The notes under the pieces: model-generated | What the model saw: only the letters and a program-made list of their open reading frames with translations | Databases searched by the model: none | What the model was told of the DNA's origin: nothing | Assembly (NCBI RefSeq): GCF_019175385.1 | Contig: NC_083345.1 | Coordinates: 43,112,098 to 43,176,097 of the forward strand | DNA: 64,000 nucleotides | Source: Lycium barbarum | Lineage: Eukaryota > Streptophyta > Magnoliopsida > Solanales > Solanaceae | Direction of reading: 5' to 3' | Made by a program: the position numbers and the translations under genes | In this document: positions 1 through 10,647 of the stretch, piece after piece | How the letters are laid out: every line of letters begins with the position of its first letter | Position numbering within the stretch: position 1 is the stretch's first letter

Positions 1-382
1 TATTTTTATACTTGGAACTAAAAAGTTCCAGCGGTGCAGTTCGGCGAATGGGTCGACGACCCGTCAACGTGTCGACGGTCCATCTACTTGCTTCGTCAAC
101 CTGCACCTGCTTTTTCAGGGCTGCAGAACTATAACGATGCCGCACAACGACGGTCTGTCGACGATGACTGGTGCCTGCAGATTTTCCTAAATTAGTTCAG
201 GTTGCGTCGATTCGATTCGTTCAACTTCTAATCCTGTAAATTGCTAGGAATATCTGCTGGTACCTTTGCACATGGGGTAAGACACTTTCTATCTCCAAAA
301 CTCGGGTACGGGTCTCTATCCGAAAGGCATCCCCGACTAGGAAATCATAAGTTCTCCTACGACGAAAACGAGAGGCGTAACA
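1..382 (-). mobile_element. 5' part of a Ty3/gypsy-type LTR, running off the window
   Basis: Read on the minus strand, an LTR start of the form TGTTACGCCTC begins at 382 and runs to the window edge. It breaks the reverse transcriptase of the element to its right just after the residues NAPAMFM. Toward the edge it carries GTCGAC-rich palindromes (about 45-165), an inverted repeat TGGAACT/AGTTCCA (13-30) and then TATAAAAATA (10 to 1). That is the order palindrome cassette then TATA box, so the piece is probably the U3 region. The rest of the inserted element lies outside the window. The target duplication would be next to 383-387 (CATAA) but cannot be checked. Confidence 0.7.
40..170 (-). promoter_or_regulatory. 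GTCGAC palindrome cassette upstream of an LTR TATA box
   Basis: Several self-complementary CG-rich words (GGGTCG-GACCC at 50-62, a GTCGACGG core near 71-78, further CGACGG/CCGTCG words to about 165) cluster here. They lie about 35-40 bp upstream, in LTR sense, of TATAAAAATA. Other LTRs of the window have different palindromes in the same place. Confidence 0.45.
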
Positions 383-1554
383 CATAAACATTGCTGGGGC
401 GTTAGTCAAGCCAAATGACATTACCCAAAATTCATAATGACCATATCTAGTTCCGAAAGCCGTTTTCGGAATATCTTCTTCTCTAACTCTCACCTAATGA
501 TATCCTGATCTCAGATCTATCTTAGAAAACCACTTAGCACCCTGCAATTGATCAAAAAGTCGTCAATTATCGAAATCGGATAATTATTCTTTATCGTCAC
601 CTTGTTCAATTGCCTATAGTAAATGCACATTCGCAAGGAACCATCTTTCTTTCTTACGAACAAGACAGGTGATCCCCATGGCGATGAACGGGGTCTAATC
701 AATTCCTTCTCGAGCAAATCCTCATCTGTGCCTTTAGCTCTTTCAATTCTACAGGAGTCATTCTGTAAGGAGGAATAGATATAGGTTCAGTGCCCGGTAG
801 CACATCAATAGTAAAATCAATCTCCTGTTCCGGTGGAAGACCCGGAAGTTCATCTGCAAATACCTCGGGAAACTCATTTACTACCGGAACGGATTGAAGA
901 GTTGGCGGCTTTGCTTCGGTGTCGTGAACCCGGACTAGATGATAAATATAGCCTTTAGCAATCATCTTCCTCGCTTTGAGATAGGAAATTAACCTACCTC
1001 TTGGGGATGCTGTGTTACCTTTCCATTCAAGCACTGGTTCTCCTGGAAATTGGAATCGGACCATTTTTGTTCTACAATCCACATTAGCATAACAGGAAGC
1101 CACCCAATCCATGCCCATAATAAAATCAAATCTAACATTTCTAGGTCAATCAAATCAGCTATAGTCTGATGATCACATACCACAATCACACAATTCTTAT
1201 ATACTTGTTTAGCTATTACCGGGTCACCAACAGGAGTAGACATCTTAAAAGGTTTGATTGGCTTGAGTTTCATCCCTATACGACTGGCAACATAAGGATT
1301 GATATATGATAAAGTAGAACCCAGATCAATCAAGACATAAACATCATAGGAGAATACGGATAATATACCTGTGACTACGTTAGGGGACGATTCAAGATCC
1401 TGTCGCCAGGCTAATGCATATATATGGGGATGGGGGACACTCGAACTGGGTGCTCCCCCTTTGCCCCTGCCACGACCTGCTGAAGTCTAGGGAGTCTACC
1501 CTACAGGGTGCACAGACGAAGAAGAACCAGCTACTGATCCTGCAGGCTGGACCC
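383..1554 (-). pseudogene. Ty3/gypsy pol remnant: protease and N-terminal reverse transcriptase
   Basis: Minus-strand reading gives a retropepsin with IDLGSTLSYI near 1325-1290, the GMDW motif (about 1110), and a protease-RT linker with [14 protein letters not shown] (about 870-830) and [14 protein letters not shown] (about 770-730). After a frameshift the reverse transcriptase follows: [20 protein letters not shown], then [11 protein letters not shown], then after a further frameshift [20 protein letters not shown] (to about 400). The catalytic YxDD segment, RNase H and integrase are absent because an LTR was inserted at 382/383. The protein cleaved Gag-Pol and copied element RNA in the ancestor; this copy cannot. 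Confidence 0.88.
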
Positions 1555-2748
1555 CAACTCTGCCACTCATCGATGGACAATCACGCATCATATGCCCAGT
1601 CTTACCACAGGCATAACAAGCATCTGAGCCTCGACATCAGTAACCCGCATGTAATCTACCACACTGGCTGCATCGTGGTACCGGTGGTCTCCTCTGAATA
1701 GGATCACCTCCAAACTGGGAACCCGAAACTCTCAAGCTCTGACTCGGTCCAGAATAAATGGGGCGATCGAATCTCCTGCCCGCAAATCGAAGAGGTGCAC
1801 TAGCCATAGACTGGCCTGACTATATATAGTATTGTTGCCTCTGGCCCCTTCTGTACTTGCTACTAGCACCAGCAGATCTAGCCCTCTATCCATATCATGC
1901 TCACCCCTGTGCGGCTACTTCTGCTCTTCTAAATTTTGGGCGTGGGCTTGAACACGGGAAATGTCCATCCCTTCCTGGAGTGAAGCTATCAAGAAATCTT
2001 TGATCAAATGTGGCCCTAAGCTACTCACAAATCGATGCACCCGGTCTCTCATATTAGATACCATGGTCGGCGCATACCTAGCCAATGAATTAAAATGGAG
2101 ACTATACTTCTGAGCACTCATATTTTCTTGATTTAAATTCAAAAACCTGTCAGCTCATGCCCGACGGACCTTGGGTGGCAAATAATGGCGGATGAAAGCA
2201 TCTATGAATTCTTGCCATACCAGGGGAGGTGTATTTTCCTTTCTCGAAGATATCCGATTATTATACCATAGAACGGCTACATCCCGCAACCTATAGGAAG
2301 CCAACTCCACTGACTCCGTATCGGAAGCATGTATTATTCTCAGCATCCTCACCATCTCATCTATAAAGACCTGTGGGTTTTCATCTGGCTTTGACCCGAA
2401 AAATTCTGGAGGATTCAAACTCATAAAATCACGGGCTCTGGCACTAGTCGCTCTGTCACTTGGACCCGTACTCTGCCGCTGGGCTTGAGCAGCAACTAGC
2501 TGGGTCAATAATTGAATAGCCTCGGTCATCTACTGGCCAGAAACGCCCGGTGGAGGGACTGGAGGCACTGGAGCTGGGGTGGAGACCTCCGCATGCTCCT
2601 CTAATATAGGCAGAGTGTGAGAAGTATGGGATGGAGCCTCATTATGGGACTTACCCTCTTCTATATTTACCGGTGGCTCCTATTCAGTCCGCTTTCTTGT
2701 CGCAGTCTGGCCTTTCTGGGCGGCTGTTGCTTTCCTTTTCACAGGCAT
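1555..2748 (-). pseudogene. Ty3/gypsy gag remnant with CCHC zinc knuckle
   Basis: The start at 2748 opens with a basic stretch MPVKRKATAAQKG, like other plant Ty3 gag N-termini. An in-frame TAG follows after 23 residues, then a proline-rich spacer and a second stop just before 2529. The capsid region (2529-1915) contains PPEFFGSKPDENPQVFID, YRLRDVAVLWYN and SLARYAPTMVSNMRDRVHRF, the usual retrotransposon gag order. A zinc knuckle CYACGKTGHMMRDC lies at 1618-1577. Gag would package element RNA in virus-like particles. Stops and frame changes make it non-functional. The TGATATCAG directly upstream of the start could be a 3' splice site. Confidence 0.85.
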
Positions 2749-2941
2749 CACTGATATCATAACACACAATTATGGAAAAGAGAAATCTTATATTATAGAT
2801 CTATCGCACGATCTATGAAGAAGAAGGATGGTCATTATTCCTAAATGCCCCGCAGCCTCTTGCTTATAAGTGTGGCGCGTTTCACACCCATAAATAAGAC
2901 TCTACTAGACATGGGTCGTAGACACACCCTAGGACGGATCC

Positions 2942-2953
2942 GCTCTGATACCA
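2942..2953 (-). other. Primer binding site for initiator Met tRNA
   Basis: On the minus strand TGGTATCAGAGC lies 4 nt downstream of the LTR end. It matches the 3' end of plant initiator methionine tRNA, the normal primer for minus-strand DNA synthesis in this lineage. Confidence 0.93.
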
Positions 2954-3660
2954 CTTTTGTCACGACCCAACTAGAGGGCCATGACGGGTACCCGGAGCTA
3001 GCATACCGAGCACCACCTGCCAGACTTATCATCAAACTTAACCTGAACATACACTATTCCCAACACAAGCTTATCATGAGATGATCTTCAATTACTCATC
3101 GAAATAACATGTACGTACAAGCCCACGAGGCTACAAAATGATAAACAAGATACACACTAAGAAGATCCTGAGACATCTACTACCCACACATATGTATCTA
3201 CGAGCCTCTAACTGGAGTACTGAAATCATAAGGACGGGATAGGACCCCGCCATGCCCCCAAATATGTACACAAAAGAATATACCAATAAGCGGCAACTCC
3301 AAAATAGTGGAGTGCTCCTGTATATCTGTTGATAAAGCTCCTAATCGTCTGTGCCGTCTCCCTGTCTACCTGCGGGCTTGAATGCAGCGTCCATAAAAGA
3401 AAGGACATCTACACGAACAATGTACTGAGTATGTAAGGTGTGTATAGCCATTCAATAATGACATAAGAGAACATAAGATAAATATATAACCTGTAATTGA
3501 TTGCCTATTAAGGTGGACTCATGCATGCTAACTTTTATATTAAACAACATCATGTCATATATGTACATACATAAACTGCCTGTCCATATAGGTACGGTAT
3601 GATCATCATTAGCCCGCTTTCGGGCCTCCCGCGTCTGAGGTAACCATCTCATGCCGCCTA

Positions 3661-3796
3661 GTAGTGGTGTCTGCCTGGCCAACTAGGCACGGTGTTATTA
3701 TCATCATAGCCGCCCACTTTCGCCCAGCGTAGTGGTGTCTGCCCGGCCAACTAGGAACGGTGTAATCATCATCATATACATAACATAAAGTATGCA
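3661..3796 (-). repeat. Two-copy 68-bp direct repeat inside the LTR
   Basis: GTAGTGGTGTCTGCC begins at 3661 and again at 3729, followed in both copies by GGCCAACTAGG and a CGGTGT block. The position corresponds to the minisatellite site of the related solo LTR at 15238-15590. Confidence 0.75.
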
Positions 3797-4931
3797 TGAG
3801 AGCTCAAGTAAAAGTTGTAACTCTATCGGAGTGACATAAGGTCGGTAACCTCCGATTATATTATGGATCAAACATCATCGCTAGGTCTCACCTTGAAGGA
3901 ACTAGTATCATGAGGTGAGATGGACAATAATGAATAACATCAAAAAAATTATGGAATAAGATCATTAAACTTATAATAGCATCAATTCATAAAATTTGGA
4001 ATCTCTAGAAGTAAAATCATCATTATTATCCTTATCATAGAACACATCTTTTCTCTTTCACATAAGAAGCTCTTAAGAACCTTTAACTTTAAAATTTTGG
4101 GATGTAAGAAGGTCATGGAAACATAGAGAGGAAATCATAATATAGAAGTCGTGCCTTTGAAAGAAAGGGACAAGCCTTAACATACCTTTACGTCTTCTTA
4201 CCGATTTAACGTTCTCCTTCCAAGCTCACAACTCTACATTCACGGGAATTCGTACTAAATTAAATCGTTAGAACATACTTAAGTCTAAACTAAAGTAACT
4301 AAGAGCTAACGAAAATTGGGCAGCATTACCTTTGTTTCCACAACTTTCTCCATATAATAAAAAATCCCAACCATCAATAGCAACACCCATAATATCATAA
4401 TCAATAGACTTCTTCAAGTTAAACATTATTCAATCCTCAAAACTCTTTTTCAAAGTCATTCATAACCATAGTTACAACACAACACCATCTTCATTTACAT
4501 ATGATACTTCCTGAACATCCTTAGTATCATTCATAACAAGATTATACTCATAGCATACTAAGAATCATGACTCAAGTTAACTTACTACTCAAAATCTCAT
4601 TATTTCCATATTTAAGCTCCTATTCTATTTCCTTCTCTCATCCAAGTCATTCAACCTCTCAAATAGTTTTAATAACATGGAATGGATGTAAAACTCACCT
4701 TTGATCATATAGAAATGAACCTTGGATGAAGATACTTCACTAGAGAAAAACCGCAACTTCAACACCAAAGAGGATCTTGACTTCTACAAACCCTAGTGAG
4801 CCTCTTTGCACTTGATTCTTGGTGTTTAATCTTTGATTTCCCTAGGATTTGTGTTGATATAGTGTGGGGAATGTTCTAGAGCTTTTAAGAGGTGTGGAGA
4901 ATGTGGGAAATAAATTAAATGATCATGGGTC

Positions 4932-4946
4932 ATATATATATAAAAA
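4932..4946 (-). promoter_or_regulatory. LTR TATA-like box
   Basis: An AT run reading TTTTTATATATATAT in LTR sense lies about 35-45 bp downstream of the palindrome cassette, where an LTR core promoter is expected. Its use is inferred from composition and position. Confidence 0.5.
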
Positions 4947-4984
4947 GAGAAAAATCTGGAAAAAGTGACTCGATTGAGTTATAC

Positions 4985-5125
4985 GGATACTTATACGGTC
5001 CGTATAACTTTATACGGTCCGTATATGTGATCATATAATACTGCAAGGGACTGACCTTCTCTGTAACTATTATACGGACCCTTATATAGACCGTATAAAG
5101 TTATACAGACCGTATAACTCATACT
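4985..5125 (-). promoter_or_regulatory. TATACGGTCCGTATA palindrome cassette
   Basis: Two exact copies of the 15-nt palindrome TATACGGTCCGTATA lie at 4992-5006 and 5011-5025. Degenerate copies (TATACGGACC, ATAGACCGTATAA, TTATACAGACCGTATAA) continue to about 5120. The cassette is just upstream of the LTR TATA run. Candidate roles are transcription-factor sites, a methylation target or an RNA/DNA hairpin. Confidence 0.6.
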
Positions 5126-5489
5126 TTTCGAAATCGTCTCGTTGATTCTCTTCACTTCCAATCCTTGTGGGACCTTTTTGGCACTGGTATAACACTTCAT
5201 TAACCATCTAAGGAGCCCTATAGGTTCTCCCTGAGACATTAATAAATAATCATCAACTCGATAATTGCTAAACCTTCCCAAACACAACTTATACCTTACT
5301 TCCTTTAACGAACTTAATTTCTCCAATTATTAATACTTCAAAATCTTATAGTATACACCTTTAAGCTACCAAATACCCTCCTTAAGGTCACATGGACTTC
5401 ATTTTCACCTTAAGCTAGCGTTAGTCTATTCATAGCGCAACAACACGAAATGTCCGAGGTGTAACAATAGTACTACTCACATGAATAAA

Positions 5490-7100
5490 AGAGAAGAAGA
5501 TATGGCCATATGCAAACCATTGGTCCAAGACCATGTTAAGAAACTCGCGCAAAAAGTGGCCTCACTCACAATTCGAGAGCGCATACATTTTGAGGTACTG
5601 ATCCCTGCACCGATCATAACACCAGCATCCTAAGAGATAGTCCTAGCCCCAAGAAAAGAGTTTGTTGTCCAAGAGGCAGTCACCCATGTGACTCGATTCC
5701 GCAGATGCTACATCCCGAAGAATTGGCACAAGGAGCGCCAAGAAATTAAGGAAATCATAAAAGGCTCATCACTGAAGGTGAGGCCGAAGACTTCTGGCGC
5801 AGGATGCAACCAAAGGAATACTCCATCATTGAACACTTGAAGAAGCCGCATGCCCAAATATTTGTGTTGGCATTGCTATTGAGTTCCCCACAACACCACC
5901 AAGCTCTAATGAGGGTGTTGGACGAGGCTGATGTCCCCACGGGCACAAGCAGCGAAAATCTGGTCGATATGATGGCCCATGTCATAGGAGAACATCAAAT
6001 ATATTTCACTAAGGACTAACTTCCCAAAGAAAGGATGACACATAATAAGGCACTATACATAACGTCAAGTGTCAAGACAAGATCGTGACCCGAGTGTTGG
6101 TCGACAATGGGGCTGGCCTCAATATCTGTCTCGAGTCTACACTCAGCCAATTGGGCTATGACATAGGAAAGATCCGTCAAAGCCGCATGAATGTAAGATA
6201 ATTTGATGGAGCCAAGCGTGATCTTATCAGAGAAGTCGATCTCTGTGTCCAAATGGGACCCGCTGAGTTCACTACCGAATTCCAAGTCATGGAAATCACT
6301 GCCAATTACAATCCATTTCTAGGAAGGCCATGGATCCACATGGCTGGAGTGTGCCATCATCTCTTCATCAATCTGTTAAATTCATATCGGGAGGCCATGA
6401 GGTCGTGATCTATGGAGAGGGTAGCATTCACAACTACCCAAACAATTCGGTGCCAGTGATTGAAAAGGCTCTTAAAGGTACAGATTTCCATGTGGTGGAA
6501 CTAGTAGGGGGCCTCTCACAAAGAATACTCCACACAAGCTCTCATGCCAGCAATCTACAAGATGATTGCATCCACCATGCTTCAAAATAGGTTTGAACTC
6601 GGGTTATATTTGGGAAGGGATCTGCATGGCATAGTGGAGCCAATCCCGATCCCTCAAGAAACTTTTGCTTTTTTTTTCTGGGGTGCGTTCCGAATGATGC
6701 TGAGGATTTTAAAGCCTGCAGGAAGAGGAGGAGCCCTCAAAATTTGTGCAAGCCAATTCCGAGCTTGTACCAGTCATTCCCAATCCGAATGCCAATGCCT
6801 GATGATGGAGACGCTGAGGAAGGGTTAGGGATGTTGTTCTGAGAGAAGGATTGTCTGGTGATACTGGAAGAATGCAATGAAGATCACACTATCCGTGATG
6901 CTGGTCTGGGCGAGCAACCATCCAACTGGACCTCTGCCCACACTTGGCTCTTCGGTAGAGACGATGAATTTAAATGTTTTATGAAATTGGTGAGAATTGG
7001 TCGAGGCCCGATTACTCACCATTTTCACATTAAATACCTTGTGGTATTTTGAAAAACAAAATGGCAATGACTAGATGTTGATCCGAGTCAGGACCACAAT
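5490..7100 (+). pseudogene. Tat-type gag C-terminus and protease remnant
   Basis: After an early TAG, the segment reads VTHVTRFRRCYIPKNW, then in another frame FWRRMQPKEYSIIEHLKK and LALLLSSPQHHQALM (to about 6018), the conserved block before the Tat protease. The protease reads VLVDNGAGLNIC (about 6090-6130) and continues to NPFLGRPWIHMAGV and SLHQSVKFISGG (6310-6400). The D-N-G triad is the form normal in this lineage. Several frame changes are needed to follow it, so it is dead. The stretch 6480-7100 is decayed linker. Confidence 0.83.
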
Positions 7101-7173
7101 TTGTACTTTCTTTTTATTAAATTAATGAAGCCTCGCTTCATGAGAAAAATGACTCTTTTCTTTACATTGACAT

Positions 7174-8880
7174 ATGTTTTATTCTAACCATGCTTTGCCT
7201 TGCTTTTTTAGTAATAATAATGATAAAACAACCCTAAATGTCATCACATGTCTCAAAATTAGAGAGTCAATTGACATAGATGAAGAGGAATATGAAGAGT
7301 ACAATGAGGAAACAATGTTACCTGAGGGCCACGTTGAAGAGGTAAAACAGTTCGAGAACGAGCGAAAACCCAACCTAGATGAGACTGAAGTAATTAATCA
7401 AGGGAATGAGGAAACATTCAAGGAAACCAGGATAAGAGCATATTTAGAAGCACCCTAGAAAGAAATAATAGAACTACTAAGAGAGTACGTAGACATTTTT
7501 TCCAGGTCGTATGCTGACATGCCGGGGTTAAACACTGACATAGTGGCCCACATATTACCCATCAACGCCGTTTTCGGTCCGGTTAAAAAAAACCAGGCAG
7601 TTCAAATCGGATATGTGTATCTGAATCAAGGATTAAGATGAAAAACATATCATATCTGGAGTGGTAGAAGTAACTTCGTACCCAACATGGTTAGCCAACA
7701 TCGTGCCGGTACCGAAGAAGGACAAAAAGATCCGAATGTGTGTGGGTTACCGCGACCTCAACAGACCTAGTCCCACGGATAATTTCCCACTTCCGAACAT
7801 CCATATACTTATTGACAATTGCGCGAAGCATGAGTTGCAATCGTTCATCGATTGCTTCATGAGATACCATCAGATCTTGATGAGTGAGGAAGATGCGGAA
7901 AAAACAACCCTCATCACCCTATGGGAGTGTACCACTACCGAGTAATGTCTTTCAGCCTCAAGAACGACAACGCCACTTACATGAAGGCTATGACTACCAT
8001 TTTACAAGAGATGATCCACAAGGAAATTGAAATATACGTGGATGAAGTCATTATCAAGTCAAGAGAAAGCTCAGAGCACACCACACACTTATGGAAGTTC
8101 TTCGATAGACTCCGAAGATTCAATGTGAAGCTAAACCCGGCCGAGTGCACATTTTGAGTGCCGGCCGGAAAACTGCTTGGGTTCATTGTCAGCTGAAGAG
8201 GCATAGAACTAGACTCATCGAAAATCAAAGCTATCTAAGAGCTGCCTCCTCCAAAGACCAAAAAAGATATCTTGAGTTTTCTGGGATGATTGAATTACAT
8301 TAAACGGTTCATAGCTCAGTCCACTGTATTTGTTGAGCCCATACTAAAATTGCTAAAGAAGGACACATTGACGGAATGGATTGAAGAGTGTCAAAAAGCA
8401 TTAGACACCATCATGAAGTACCTTTACAACCCACCGGTCTTAGTACCTCCTAGATTGGGAAGCCCATTACTGCTATACCAGTTGGTGTCAAACAACGCTT
8501 TTGGATGTGTGTTAGAACAACATGACAAAACACGAAAGAAATAACGTGCAATCTACTACCTGAGAAAGAAGTTCACCACCTGCAAGGCAAGGTACACTCT
8601 AGTGGAAAAGACATGTTGTGCTTTGAAATGGGTAGCCCAAAATATGAGACACTACCTATCATCTTGCACCATGCATCTTATATCCCCAGATGGATCCACT
8701 GAAATAAATCTTCTGCCAACCCATGCCTATAGGGAAATTAGTCAAATGGAAAATGCTATTGAGCGAGTTTGACATCACGTGGTGCAAAAGGCCGTCAAAG
8801 GGAAAGCATTGGCTGACCTACTTGCAGAAAGCCTAGTCGACAAGGATTTCAAACCACCTTGAACCTACTTCCTAGACAAA
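7174..8880 (+). pseudogene. Tat-type reverse transcriptase and RNase H remnant
   Basis: An acidic linker (7260-7460, ending EETFKETRI) leads into DIFSRSYADMPGL, the usual sequence before RT. RT blocks follow: WLANIVPVPKKDKKIRMCVG (7690-7750), YRDLNRPSPTDNFPLPNI, then after a frame change GVYHYRVMSFSLKN and YVDEVIIKS (about 8030-8060). The catalytic YVDD is YVDE here, a substitution in the metal-binding pair. RNase H sequence includes LLYQLVSNNAFGCVLEQHD (8470-8530) and the YYLRKKFTTCKARYT block, with an in-frame TAA between them. Confidence 0.85.
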
Positions 8881-9250
8881 TAACTATTGACAGTGGATGA
8901 GGACATAGCCGAGCCCTATTCAGCCTGGAGATTTTTTTTGATGGTGCAGTCAATAACAAAGGTATAGAAATTAGAACGGTCTTGGTATCAGAATTGGGAC
9001 AACATTAACCGATGGCCGCAAAGCTCAAGCTCTGATGCACCAACAATATGGCGGAATACGAGGCATATATCTTAGGCCTCAGATATCCCTGGAAATGGAC
9101 ATCCACAAGTTATTGGTAATAGGCGATTCAGATCTGCTGGTTCAGCAAGTACTTGGAGAATAGGCCACTAAGAATGTCAAAGTCTTGCCATATGTAAAAT
9201 TTGCACAAAGTGCAAAAGGTTCAAGAAGATTGAATTCAACCATACACCAA
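8880..9250 (+). pseudogene. Second (archaeal-type) RNase H remnant typical of Tat elements
   Basis: The reading FFDGAVNNKG (about 8935-8965), followed by NNMAEYEAYILGLR (9040-9085) and LLVIGDSDLLVQQVLGE (9110-9160), matches the extra RNase H that Tat-clade elements carry between RNase H and integrase. Stops lie between the blocks. This domain supports the Tat assignment. Confidence 0.75.
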
Positions 9251-9479
9251 GGGCTCAAAATGAATTCGTCGATGCTCTTGGTACCATAGCATCCATGATA
9301 CAATATCCTGAAAGTAGCCACATTGATCCACTTAAGATAAGTTTGAAAACAAAAACATGTCTATTGTTCTCATGTGGTGGCGGAACCCGATAGTAGGCCA
9401 TGGTACGCTGACATAAGGTCATATTTGGAGAAGGGATAGTATCCCGAAAATACCACGAGCAATCAAAGGAAGACCATCT

Positions 9480-10647
9480 GGAGAATGGCTGACAGATTCT
9501 TCTTGAACATGCAAATACTCTACAAGAGAACGCCAGATCTCGCATTACTCAGATGCATGGATTCCATCGAGGCCACAAAACTACTGGAAGAAGTGCATGT
9601 TGGAATATGTGGGCCTTACATGAATGGGTTCGTGCTGGTTAAAAGATTTTATGAGCAAGCTACTACTGGATGACATTGGAAATTGACTACTGCAAGTTTG
9701 TGAAAAGATGTCATCAATGCCAAATCCATGGAGACCTAATCAGAATCCCACCAAGTGAACTTAATGTCATGAGATCACCTTGGCTAATCATTTCTTGGGG
9801 CATGAACATCATTGGACCCATCAAACTAGCCGCATCTAATGGACACTAATTCATTTTGGTCGTCATAGATTATTTCACCAAATAGGTAGAAGCCACATCA
9901 CACAAATTAGTGAAAAAGAAAGTGGTAGCTGATTTTATGAGAAAGCACATCATATGCCAATTCGGCATACCAGAGTCTATCATAATGGACAATAGAGCAA
10001 ATCTGAACAGTCACCTGATGAAAGACATATATGAGCAATTCCAAATAATCAATGGGAACTCCATAGCCTATCGGCCAAAAATGAATAGAGCTGTAGAGGC
10101 AACCAACAAGAACATCAAGAGGATATTAAGGAAAATGATGGACAACTACAAGTATTGGCATGAACAATTGCCCTGTGCATTGCTTAGATACCGAACAACA
10201 ACTCGGACTTCAATAGGGGCAACTCCATACCTACTTGTCTAAGGCACCGAAAAAGTCATACTTGCCGAAGTGAAAATACCATCACTCAAAATCATTCAAG
10301 AAGCAGAGTTGGATGACGCAGAATGGGTCCGAAATCAATATGAGCAACTAGCTTTGATCGATGAGAAAAGGATAATCATTGTATTTCACGACTAATTATA
10401 CCAACAAAGAATGGCTCGCGCCTTCAACAAGTGAGTAAGAGCTCAATTTTTTCAAATTGGGCAATTGGTACTAAAGCCAGTGTTCCCACATCAAGACGAC
10501 TACAGAGGAAAGTTCATACCTAACTGGTAAGGCCCTTACGTTGTCCTCAAGGTACTCTCCGGAGGAGCAGTGTTATTAGTTGATATGGACGGCTAAGAAT
10601 TGCTCAAGGAAATCAATTCAGACGCAATCAAGCGATACTATGCGTGA
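9480..10647 (+). pseudogene. Tat-type integrase remnant and C-terminus of Pol
   Basis: The zinc-binding end reads FVKRCHQCQIHGD (about 9700-9735). The catalytic core has WGMNIIGPIK (9800-9830), FILVVIDYFTK after a TAA, IIMDNRANLNSH (9980-10015) and MNRAVEATNKNIKRIL (10081-10130). Compared with the usual DDE core, the first aspartate is asparagine (WGMN), while the second D and the E remain. YLLV then a TAA (about 10240), the GPYVVLKV block, and a final RYYA with TGA at 10645-10647 close Pol. The integrase joined element DNA to the chromosome; stops and the D-to-N change make it inactive. Confidence 0.87.

Larger units (their letters stand above)
383..5466 (-). mobile_element. Minus-strand Ty3/gypsy element (5' LTR, gag, partial pol)
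   Basis: In minus orientation the order is LTR (5466-2958), initiator-Met primer site (2953-2942), leader, gag from 2748, protease and reverse transcriptase down to 383, where another LTR interrupts it. The gag and pol style ([14 protein letters not shown] linker, DLGSTLSY protease motif, [10 protein letters not shown] reverse transcriptase motif) fits the chromovirus Tekay/Del-like branch. The lineage is inferred, since integrase and chromodomain lie outside the window. Frameshifts and stops show it is inactive. Confidence 0.85.
2958..5466 (-). mobile_element. 5' LTR of the minus-strand Ty3 element (2.5 kb)
   Basis: In plus coordinates it begins TGTCACGACCC and ends GAGGTGTAACA, so in element sense it starts TGTTACACCTCGG and ends GGGTCGTGACA with TG/CA termini. 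Sense order: palindromic TATACGG cassette (5125-4985), TATA run (4946-4932), a leader, a consensus 5' splice donor AAAG/GTGAGT at 4699/4698, a 68-bp duplication near 3661-3796, a GTCC/GGAC hairpin region near 3400, then the primer site. No gene is seen in it; the ORF-length stretches are not gene-like. Confidence 0.9.
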
